Assembly (NCBI RefSeq): GCF_916619195.1
Contig: NZ_CAKAKL010000008.1
Span: 224,151-288,150 of the forward strand
Source of the DNA: Inquilinus sp. Marseille-Q2685
GTDB lineage: Bacteria > Pseudomonadota > Alphaproteobacteria > DSM-16000 > Inquilinaceae
Direction of reading: 5' to 3'
DNA: 64,000 nt
A model generated the notes under the pieces. It was not told the origin of the DNA. It made no database searches and saw nothing but the letters and a program-made list of their open reading frames with translations. Shown in pieces: positions 18,069 through 25,399 of the stretch. The translations under genes and the position numbers were made by a program. How positions within the stretch are numbered: the first letter of the stretch is position 1; each line of letters begins with the position of its first letter.

Positions 18069-18776
18069 TCAGTGCATCGGCGTGCGCCAAAAATCCCGGC
18101 TCGGCACCGCCGCCGTCCGTTCCGGCATCGCAACCAGAAACCCTTGCAGCCTTTCGCAGCCGAGATCCCGCAGGATCCGCAGCTGGGTTGCGTCCTCGAC
18201 GCCTTCGGCCGTCACGCGGATGTCCAGCTCCCTCGCGAGTTGCATCGTGGCACGGACAATCGCGACGGCACGCGGATTGGATGGCAGATCCGCCACGAGA
18301 CTCCGGTCGATCTTCAGCCCGTCAAACGGAAGGCGGCGCAGCATGTCGAGGGAAGCCCAGCCGGTGCCGAAGTCGTCGAGCACCAGCCGAATGCCCAGGC
18401 TCCTCAACTGCTCGAACACCCCGGCGATTTCCTTTGATGCCTCGAGCCGAACCGATTCCGTGATCTCGAGCTCCAAGCGAGTCGGGGCCAGTTTGGCGGC
18501 GGCCAGCGCCGTCATTACCGCCGACGGGAAAGCGCTGGACCGAACATGCGTTGCGGAGATGTTGACCGAGACCTGCGCGGTCCATGGCCAGGAGGCCGCC
18601 TGTCGGCAGGCGTCCTGGAGCGCCCATTCGCCAAGATAGGCGATGAGGCCGGACGCCTCGGCAACCGGGATGAAAATGCTGGGAGCGATTTCGCCACGGG
18701 TCGGATGGCGCCAGCGCATCAGCGCTTCGAAGCCCCACAAATCTCCGTCGGAGATCGCCACGATCGGTTGGAACAC
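18069..18776 (-). CDS. EAL-domain c-di-GMP phosphodiesterase, stand-alone, unusual 5' end
   Basis: 235 residues from a GTG at 18776. The catalytic set looks complete: FEALMRW (EAL), VNISATH, ELEITES, DDFGTGWASL, LKIDRSLV, TAEGVED and QGF. It should hydrolyse c-di-GMP to pGpG. The 5' end is odd. In the same frame upstream of the GTG, the DNA still encodes an EAL-like N-terminus (LLTARQARQFFLVFQPIV) back to a stop at 18867-18869, but with no ATG, GTG or TTG. Either a rare start codon is used, or the gene is a remnant of a longer GGDEF-EAL or PAS-EAL protein. It is followed by the FIST and kinase genes on the same strand. Confidence 0.85.
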   Translation of the reverse strand: MFQPIVAISDGDLWGFEALMRWRHPTRGEIAPSIFIPVAEASGLIAYLGEWALQDACRQAASWPWTAQVSVNISATHVRSSAFPSAVMTALAAAKLAPTRLELEITESVRLEASKEIAGVFEQLRSLGIRLVLDDFGTGWASLDMLRRLPFDGLKIDRSLVADLPSNPRAVAIVRATMQLARELDIRVTAEGVEDATQLRILRDLGCERLQGFLVAMPERTAAVPSRDFWRTPMH

Positions 18777-18869
18777 GAGAAAAAACTGCCTTGCCTGACG
18801 CGCAGTCAGGAGATCCGCTTTTCCGGGCAGCCCCTGTTTCCATCCGCGGCGAAGACGAATAATGACCTA

Positions 18870-19318
18870 TCTCCCAAGGCTGAAATATTGCCGATCGGGG
18901 TCCTCGATGACACCGAGGCGTATCCAATTTCCGAGCGAAGCAGACTGGTATCTGAGACACAGCACCGAATCTGATAATTTTAGATAAACGGAACATATTT
19001 GAGAAGAAGCAATTTGAGTCTCCGCTCCTGCTCACATTCCCTAAGCGCTCAGTCACTGCATACCCCAATAAGAAGCACTTAGTTGATTTACGATCCAGGA
19101 CAAGTTCTGACTCACACTTGACCTCTCAACCGGCAGTTCATAGACAGTACATCCCATAATCATCGGAATATCTCTTTTGAAGTAATTGAAATCCGGCGGA
19201 GATCGGGAAACCATCATCTCTTGGAAATGCATGCCCACGGCATGGCGGATCGCTTTCAAACCGGACGGCATCGATGCTTATGCGTCTGGTGGCGCCCAAG
19301 AATACGGCAGCGTCGACG
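18870..19318. other. Intergenic region between EAL gene and TolC-like gene
   Basis: About 450 bases, AT-rich for the window, with divergent genes on both sides. Overlapping short frames on both strands show no domain or ribosome site. It should carry promoters for both neighbours. Confidence 0.6.
19118..19146 (+). promoter_or_regulatory. Candidate sigma-70 promoter for TolC-like gene
   Basis: TTGACC, 17-base spacer, TAGACA. The -35 is good and the -10 modest. It lies about 170 bases before the chosen start on the correct strand. Prediction by eye only. Confidence 0.35.
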
Positions 19319-20788
19319 ATGACACGATACGGACGATTCGGGCTCTCCACCGCGGTGTTGTCCGCCGTGCTGGTGCTGGGGGCCGGCCCGGCCTCGGCCC
19401 AGTCGATGACCGAGGCGCTGGCGTCGGCCTATGCCACCAATCCGGACCTCGCCGCCGACATCGCCAATTTGAAGGCGGTCAATGAAGGCGTCGCCCAGGC
19501 GCTGTCCGGCTACCGGCCGAATGTGAGCGCCAGCGCCAGCATCTCAAGCCAGTTCACCAACACCACCAGCGACAACGTCCCGACCTCGGGCGGCATCATC
19601 GATCAGCTGCAGCCCAGTGGCCAGAGAGGCGATCCTCTGAACGGCGGCGGCCGCGAGGGCTACTGGCACGAGGTCAACCCGGCCACGCTCGGCATCACGA
19701 TCACGCAGAACGTCTACAATGGCGGGCAGACCGAGGCCGCGGTCAACCAGGCCGAGAACACGGTGATGGCGACCCGCGCCGTGGTCCAGACCACCGAGCA
19801 GACGGTGCTGCTGGACGCCGCCACCGCCTATGCCGACGTGGTCCAGGCCCAGGCGGCGCTGGACGTGCAGCGCACCACCGAGGCGGTGCTGCGGCGGCAG
19901 CTGCAGGCCCCCCAGGACCGGTTCAAGGCCGGCGAGGTGACGCGGACCGACGTCAGCCAGGCCGAGGCCAGCCTGGCCAGCGCCACCGCCGGGCGGATCG
20001 AGGCCGAGGGCACCTTGCGCGCCAGCCGGGCCACCTTCGAGCGCTTCATCGGCCAGCCGCCGGGGACGCTGGAGACGCCGGCGGTGCCGGCCGGGCTGCC
20101 GACCTCGATGCAGGACGCGCCCCCGAAGGCCCAAGCCAACTATCCGGGCATCGTCGCGGCGGTGTTCACCGAGCGGGCCGCGGCCGACAACATCGACCTG
20201 CAGTTCGGCGCGCTGCTGCCGCAGCTGAGCCTGCAGGCGCGGATCCAGCGGCAGTATTCGACGGTCTCGCATCCGAAGAGCAGCAGCGGGGCGCAGAACC
20301 GCATCGATTCCGCGGCGATCGTGGCGCAGCTGACCATCCCGCTGTATTCCCAGGGCAACCAGGAATCGCTGGTGCGCCAGGCCCGCTACACCCATGGCCA
20401 GCGGCGGATCCAGATCGAATCGCAGCGCCGCACGGCGATCCAAGGGGCGGTGCAGGCCTGGCAGGCGCTGGTGACGGCGCGGGCGGCGATCAAGTCGTTC
20501 CAGGCCGCGGTCAAGGCCGAGCAGCTGGCGGTGGAAGGCCTGCAGCAGGAGGCCCAGGTCGGGTCGCGTACCGTGCTCGACGTGCTGACCGAGCAGCAGA
20601 ACCTGCTCGAGGCCCAGCTCAGCCTGGTGCAGGCCCGGCGCAACGAGGTGGTCGCGGGCTATCAGCTGCGCAACGCGATCGGCACCCTGACCGCGCAGGA
20701 CATGGGCCTGCCGGTCAAGGTCTACGATCCGGAGCCCGACTACCAGAAGACCCGCGCCCGCTGGTTCGGCACGTCCGTCGACGAATGA
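19319..20788 (+). CDS. TolC-family outer-membrane efflux/secretion channel
   Basis: 489 residues from the ATG at 19319, which directly yields a signal peptide (TAVLSAVLVLGAGPASAQ). An in-frame ATG at 19274 would add 15 polar residues before it. Two outer-membrane efflux protein repeats are recognisable: the first from about residue 30 (LASAYATNPDL, ITQNVYNGGQTEAAV, FKAGEVTRTDVSQAEA) and the second from about 270 (LPQLSLQARI, LTIPLYSQGNQES, VGSRTVLDVLTEQQNLL). Trimeric TolC proteins form the exit duct for type I secretion and RND or ABC efflux. The HlyB/HlyD pair at 3238-6842 has no channel gene of its own, so this may serve it; inference. The gene is monocistronic, convergent with the Sel1 gene. 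Confidence 0.93.
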   Translation: MTRYGRFGLSTAVLSAVLVLGAGPASAQSMTEALASAYATNPDLAADIANLKAVNEGVAQALSGYRPNVSASASISSQFTNTTSDNVPTSGGIIDQLQPSGQRGDPLNGGGREGYWHEVNPATLGITITQNVYNGGQTEAAVNQAENTVMATRAVVQTTEQTVLLDAATAYADVVQAQAALDVQRTTEAVLRRQLQAPQDRFKAGEVTRTDVSQAEASLASATAGRIEAEGTLRASRATFERFIGQPPGTLETPAVPAGLPTSMQDAPPKAQANYPGIVAAVFTERAAADNIDLQFGALLPQLSLQARIQRQYSTVSHPKSSSGAQNRIDSAAIVAQLTIPLYSQGNQESLVRQARYTHGQRRIQIESQRRTAIQGAVQAWQALVTARAAIKSFQAAVKAEQLAVEGLQQEAQVGSRTVLDVLTEQQNLLEAQLSLVQARRNEVVAGYQLRNAIGTLTAQDMGLPVKVYDPEPDYQKTRARWFGTSVDE

Positions 20789-20845
20789 GGACCGTGCCGG
20801 TATCGGCCACCCGGCGCCGTCTCCCGGCGCACCCGCGCCCTTCGG

Positions 20846-22114
20846 TCAGTCCTTGCTGGCCAGCAGCGTGGCCACGCGAAGCGCATCCAGCAGCTCCACC
20901 GAAGCCCGCCGCGTCACGGGCAGGCCCTGGCCCCGCTGGAAGCGGGCGATGGCGGCCCGGGTCCGGCGCCCGACCAGGCCGTCGATCGGCCCCACATCGA
21001 AACTCAGCCTCGCCATCAGCTGCTGGATCTCCTTGATCTCAGCCACCGTGGCTCGCCGCGGCCTGGCCGCAGGCCGCGCCGCCGGGGCGGATGCCGGGAC
21101 CAGCTCGGCCGGATCGGGCGGCGGCCGGCCCGCCATCTGCGCGGCCAGGTCATCGAGGATCGGGTCCGCGCCGGCGGCGGGCATGATGGTCTGGTCCAGA
21201 ATGAGAAGACCGGATTCCGGCGCCAGGCTGACAAATCCGATCCGAGGCGCGGCCGGACCGTCACCATAGGCTGCGGCCTGCAGCCTCGCCAGCGCCGCCG
21301 CGGCCTGCTCGTCTCCGGCATCGGCCGCGACCCGGTACCAGCCGGCGGCGGCTTGCGGATCGGGTGTCCCAAGATCGCCGCTCTCATACAGCCTGGCCGT
21401 GTTGTAGGCGCCGCGTGGATTGCCGCCGAGGCTGGCCCGCCGGAACCAGATCAGCGCCTCCGCCGGATCGCGCGCCACGCCCGAGCCGTCGCGATAGGCG
21501 AGGCCTAGAGCATTCAGCGCGCCGGCGTGCCCGGCCTTCGCGGCCTCGCGGAAGCGCGCCACCGCCGCTTCCGGATCGCGCGACAGGCCAACGCCTCGTG
21601 CCAGCAGCACGCCGAGATTGTATGCGGCGCTGGCCACGCCCTGATCCGCGGATCGGCGATACCAGCAGGCGGCGCGCTCAAAATTCCGCGGCACCTCGAT
21701 GCCGAGCGCGTAGAACGTACCGAGATCATGCTCGGCATCCGCTTCGCCGGCGATGGCCCTGCGCGCCAGGCTGCGCAACTCCGCAGAGGCCGTGTCGGGC
21801 AGCAGTAGCTCCGCGGCCCGGCTATTGGCCGGAGCGGCGGCAGCGCCGGTTCCCGGCGGCGATGCTGCAGCCGGAACGCACGCCGGAGCTGCGGGCGAGG
21901 TTTGCTGAGCCGCGGCTGCGGGAGTGGGTGCGAGGGCGAACACCTGTGGCTCTTCGCCACCTGCAGCCAGGGAACCGGCTTCGGCCCGGCGGGCTCCCAG
22001 CCCTTCCGCAGCGAAGCAGCCGCTGCCGGCGGAGATCAGCAGTACCGCGACCATGAAGCGAGCGCCGTTCGGTGCCCGGTCGAGCCGGATGCCGTTGTCG
22101 GCCGGAGATATCAC
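20846..22114 (-). CDS. Sel1-repeat protein with C-terminal peptidoglycan-binding domain
   Basis: 422 residues. An N-terminal hydrophobic segment (MVAVLLISAGSGCFAAEG, residues 21-38) suggests export; the Cys there is not a clear lipobox. A low-complexity Ala/Pro linker is followed by about four to five Sel1-like repeats (residues about 120-275), for example AEHDLGTFYALGIEVPRN and YRRSADQGVASAAYNLGVLLARG. A Pro/Ala linker precedes a PG_binding_1 domain at the C-terminus (LSFDVGPIDGLVGRRTRAAIARFQRG). Sel1 proteins act as scaffolds, and the terminal domain would tether this one to peptidoglycan in the periplasm. Target unknown. No operon partner; convergent with the TolC-like gene. Confidence 0.88.
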   Translation of the reverse strand: MISPADNGIRLDRAPNGARFMVAVLLISAGSGCFAAEGLGARRAEAGSLAAGGEEPQVFALAPTPAAAAQQTSPAAPACVPAAASPPGTGAAAAPANSRAAELLLPDTASAELRSLARRAIAGEADAEHDLGTFYALGIEVPRNFERAACWYRRSADQGVASAAYNLGVLLARGVGLSRDPEAAVARFREAAKAGHAGALNALGLAYRDGSGVARDPAEALIWFRRASLGGNPRGAYNTARLYESGDLGTPDPQAAAGWYRVAADAGDEQAAAALARLQAAAYGDGPAAPRIGFVSLAPESGLLILDQTIMPAAGADPILDDLAAQMAGRPPPDPAELVPASAPAARPAARPRRATVAEIKEIQQLMARLSFDVGPIDGLVGRRTRAAIARFQRGQGLPVTRRASVELLDALRVATLLASKD

Positions 22115-22368
22115 CAGCTCCTCGCCCGTTTCGAGACCCTCCCGCCTCGCCGAATTGGCACAGGACCGGGCAAGCCGCTTTCTTTTGACGTCGGATCGTG
22201 CTCGCCCGGTCCCATGTAGAGGAGTTGCGAGGCTGATCAGCGGGGACGTCTCAGCCCATCAATTCCCGAGTGAAAGCCTAGATGCGAGGTCGGCTTTGAC
22301 CTAGATACACTTTGGGGGATCGCGCCGATCCGGACCGATCTTCAAGAGGAGCAGGCTCCCCCCCGGGG

Positions 22369-22629
22369 TCAAGTGCAATACTCCTTTCCATCGATACTCC
22401 GTGATTTCTCCATCCCAGCCTGGGCCGACAGATCAATGCAGACGAGGTCACCGGGCTCCTTCACACAGTCATTCTCCGTGAAGCCGGAGTTCGAACCATC
22501 AGCGGCGACGCCTCCAAAGATATCGAAGAGCTGCCCTATCCTTGCTCCTCGCAACCGGATATTCGTCCTTGGTGATAAAGCGCCTCCGCCGAAAGAGGTA
22601 ATTGGACCGTCGTTTTGCGATGTTATCAT
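22369..22629 (-). CDS. Doubtful small ORF, no recognised family
   Basis: An 86-residue frame starting ATG ATA. Its composition looks protein-like (for example RIGQLFDIFGGVAADGSNSG and ENDCVKEPGDLVCIDL, with three Cys in the last 35 residues). However, there is no ribosome site, signal peptide or known domain, and another frame overlaps it on the plus strand. It could be a remnant of a larger gene. Listed because the region otherwise has no gene. Confidence 0.2.
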   Translation of the reverse strand: MITSQNDGPITSFGGGALSPRTNIRLRGARIGQLFDIFGGVAADGSNSGFTENDCVKEPGDLVCIDLSAQAGMEKSRSIDGKEYCT

Positions 22630-22744
22630 TTCGATGCTTCGGCCGAGGAAATGAATGTGTTCGGGCCGTCACCCGACACACGGCTTCGCGGATAGAATAT
22701 TCTTGCCCGTGCTGACGGATCGGGAAAGAACGCTGGGAGCCGAG

Positions 22745-22772
22745 AAGGCCGCCTTTCGGGCGGTCTTTTCCA
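22745..22772 (+). terminator. Intrinsic terminator without an upstream gene
   Basis: The stem AAGGCCGCC pairs with GGGCGGTCTT (9 bp with one G-T), loop TTTCG-like, running into TCTTTTCC. The T-run supports plus-strand termination. No plus-strand gene is recognised in the 600 bases upstream, so it may end a small RNA or insulate the next operon. Confidence 0.6.
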
Positions 22773-22858
22773 CATCAGGACCTCGGCTCCGGAACCTCCG
22801 CCCAAGCTTCTACGGAACATCGGCCGACACCATCGCTCGACAGGACATTTCTTCCTCT

Positions 22859-22886
22859 TTGATGATCTTCGAGCTTATGAGATAAT
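22859..22886 (+). promoter_or_regulatory. Candidate sigma-70 promoter of FecR-PKD-cyclase operon
   Basis: TTGATG, 16-base spacer, GATAAT. It lies 123 bases before the TTG start at 23009 and just after the terminator at 22745-22772. Prediction by eye. Confidence 0.4.
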
Positions 22887-23008
22887 TAACTGAATTTTTC
22901 TGAAGGATTGATCGAAAAAAACAATCTCGATCCGACGATGGGCTCCACCTGAGTCCTCATGGTTTTCAGAGGAGCCACTGAGGTCCTTCGCCTGGTCCGG
23001 AGGCATTC

Positions 23009-25366
23009 TTGGGTTACGCCACCATCCGCGTCAGATGGATCGAACGGGCCGCTTTCGGTGGTCTGGCCCTGGTGGCATCTGTCTTCGCGGCCTGGCTTCC
23101 CGACGCCCGGGCCGAGACCATCGAAGTCCGCCTCGAGCCCAACCAGACCATTCGGCAGCTGTCGGAGCGGTATCTGGGAGATCCCGATCTCTGGCCCGAG
23201 ATTCTCGAAGCCAGCGATGTGGCCTCGGTCGCGCATCTGTCCCCGGGCCAGCCGCTGAGGATCCCGGTCGATCTGATCGCCGCCGCCGAACGCGCCCTCG
23301 CCCGCTGCGCCGACCAGATCAGGCTGGCCAATCTGGCGGGGGCGCAGCTTTTCGCGCCGGACGAGATCGGTCGCGCCATAGGCCTCTACGATCGGGCGCT
23401 TGGCCGCCGCGTCGAACGCGCGTGGGTCGACGCCAAGGATCTCGCCCTCGAATCTCATTCAGAGGCTGCAAGAGCCCTCGCCATCTCGGAACAGCGGCGC
23501 GACGAGGCGGCCGAGGCGCTGCTGAGCGACAAGAACGGATGGGTCGAGGCCCGGAAGCCGCGGGATCTAGCCTGGAACGACGTCAAGCTCCGCGCCATCC
23601 TGGTGGAGCAGGAAAAGGTCCGCACCCTGTCGGAATCGACCGCCCAGCTCACCTTCCGCGACGCCAGCAGGCTCAGGCTCAACGCCAACTCGAACGCGAT
23701 CATCCAGCAGATGCGCTACGACCCGCTGACCCGCCGGGAGGAGGCGAAGGTCAGCCTGGTCGAAGGCGACTTCTACGCCCTGCTCGCCAGCGAGAGCGGG
23801 CGCACAAGCTTTGCCGTCGACATCCCCGAGGCGAAGGCCCGCATCGAGTCCGGCGATTTCTGGGTCAGCAGCGGCGATGCCGGCGCCAAGTTCACCAACT
23901 ACGACGATCGTCCCGTTGCCGTCGTGGCCAGAGATGAGACCGTCGTGCTCGGGCGGAACGAGGGGCTCGTCCTGTCCACGAAGGGCAAGACCACCGAGAA
24001 GCGCGACGTGCTCGACGCGCCTCACCTCTCCACGCCGGCCAACGACGGCGTCGTCTACGAGGCATCCGTCGATCTCGCTTGGACCAGCCCGGACGGCGCC
24101 GGAGGCTACTGGCTCGAGATCGGGGCCGACCAGTCGTTCGACACGATGCTCGTCTCGGAATTCGGGCTTCGGAAACCCGCGTTCCGCACCGAGCATCTGC
24201 CTCCCGGCGATTATTACTGGCGGGTCTCCGCCCTCGATGCCTTCGGCCTGCCCGGCGAGCGGAGCGCCCCCTGGCGCTTCACGGTGGTGATCGACACGCT
24301 CGCGCCGTATCTCAGGATCGACACGCCGGCCGAGGGAGCGATCGAGCGCGAATCCGCGGTCGAGATCCGGGGCGAGACGGAACCGGACGCCACCGTTTCC
24401 GTGAACGGACGTCGGGTCGAGGTGACGGCCGCCGGACGGTTTGCCGGACCGATGACGGCCAGCGAGGGCGACAACCTAGTCGAGGTCGTGGCCACCGACC
24501 TCGCGGGCAATCTCACCCGGCTGCAGCGCCGCTTCAGCTTCATGCCGGACCGGTCCGAAGCGGTCGCCCTGGACGCGTCGGTGCCCCGGGATCCGGCGGG
24601 CAGGGTGCTGGCCGCCGGCGACACCGTTTCCCTTGCGGGTCGCACCAGGCCGGCGTCCCGCATCGATGTCGTCGGCGCCGACGGCGCCCTCCGCGGCTCG
24701 ACGGCCAGCGGCCCCGAGGGCCGCTTCGCCCTCAACATCGGGCTCGGCGCCGACGAGGAGGCGCTCTCGATCGTCGTGACCGCGCCCTCGGGCTTCCGCA
24801 GCGCGCACAGGATCGACGTCGCGGTCGACCGCCAACAGCCGACCATCACTCTTTCGGAAGAGTTGCCCCGTCTGACCGCGTCTGAAACGCTGTTCGTCAA
24901 AGGCCACGTGGCCAAGGCCGACGCGACGCTGCGCATCAATGGCGGCGAGGTCGGGCTGAGGGACGGCGCCTTCGATGAGATCGTCAGCCTGCACGCCGGC
25001 GACAACCCGGTCGAGCTCGTCGCCGTCGACGCGCTCGGCAACACCGACGTGGCCCGGTTCACGGTCACGCTCGACCAGGATCCGCCTCGCCTCGTGGCGG
25101 CGAAGCTCACGCCCGAGGCGGGTGATGCCGGTTCGCATGCGGCGATCGAGATCCGCGCCTCCGACGCTTCGGGACTGGCGGCGACCGCGCTCGCGACCGT
25201 GGGGTACGGGTCGGGGACCGCGGATGCCGTGCTGCGGTTCAATCGAGCCGCGCAGGCCTATCAGGGATCGCTTCCCGTCCCCCGCGGCGAGCTGAGATCG
25301 GCGGCGGTCCGGACAGTGGAGCTGACGGATGCGGCCGGCAATCGGCAGTCGTACCGCATCGACTGA
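23009..25366 (+). CDS. LysM/FecR-domain protein with FN3- and Ig-like repeats
   Basis: 785 residues. The TTG at 23009 is supported by GGAGG at 22999-23003. A signal peptide (AFGGLALVASVFAAWLPDARA) is followed by a LysM-like domain (about 38-90: TIRQLSERYLGDPDLWPEIL, LSPGQPLRIP), which may bind peptidoglycan. A helical stretch to about 200 comes next, then a FecR-type beta domain (about 205-335: LTFRDASRLRLNANSNAII, VSLVEGDFYALL). An FN3-like domain (about 345-430: YWLEIGADQSFDT, GDYYWRVSALDAFG) and at least three bacterial Ig-like repeats (DNLVEVVATDLAGN, DNPVELVAVDALGN) follow. It has no transmembrane helix after the signal. It is first in a tight operon with a giant PKD protein (33-base gap) and an adenylate cyclase. 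A periplasmic sensory or envelope-attached role is inferred. Confidence 0.88.
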   Translation: MGYATIRVRWIERAAFGGLALVASVFAAWLPDARAETIEVRLEPNQTIRQLSERYLGDPDLWPEILEASDVASVAHLSPGQPLRIPVDLIAAAERALARCADQIRLANLAGAQLFAPDEIGRAIGLYDRALGRRVERAWVDAKDLALESHSEAARALAISEQRRDEAAEALLSDKNGWVEARKPRDLAWNDVKLRAILVEQEKVRTLSESTAQLTFRDASRLRLNANSNAIIQQMRYDPLTRREEAKVSLVEGDFYALLASESGRTSFAVDIPEAKARIESGDFWVSSGDAGAKFTNYDDRPVAVVARDETVVLGRNEGLVLSTKGKTTEKRDVLDAPHLSTPANDGVVYEASVDLAWTSPDGAGGYWLEIGADQSFDTMLVSEFGLRKPAFRTEHLPPGDYYWRVSALDAFGLPGERSAPWRFTVVIDTLAPYLRIDTPAEGAIERESAVEIRGETEPDATVSVNGRRVEVTAAGRFAGPMTASEGDNLVEVVATDLAGNLTRLQRRFSFMPDRSEAVALDASVPRDPAGRVLAAGDTVSLAGRTRPASRIDVVGADGALRGSTASGPEGRFALNIGLGADEEALSIVVTAPSGFRSAHRIDVAVDRQQPTITLSEELPRLTASETLFVKGHVAKADATLRINGGEVGLRDGAFDEIVSLHAGDNPVELVAVDALGNTDVARFTVTLDQDPPRLVAAKLTPEAGDAGSHAAIEIRASDASGLAATALATVGYGSGTADAVLRFNRAAQAYQGSLPVPRGELRSAAVRTVELTDAAGNRQSYRID

Positions 25367-25399
25367 CGGGAGATCGCTTCGGGCAGGCACGGTGGGGCC

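Larger units (their letters stand above)
22115..23008. other. 894-bp intergenic region, lower GC
   Basis: This region lies between the divergent Sel1 gene and the FecR-PKD-cyclase operon. It contains an orphan plus-strand intrinsic terminator (22745-22772), a good promoter-like sequence (22859-22886), AT-rich tracts near 22880-22925 and one doubtful minus-strand frame (22369-22629). No known RNA family was recognised. Confidence 0.6.

Noticed and set aside
22480..22505. GGAGTTCGAACC in the 22-kb gap, reminiscent of a tRNA or tmRNA 3' end
   Set aside because: The flanking bases do not form a T-stem on either strand and there is no CCA-adjacent acceptor stem.
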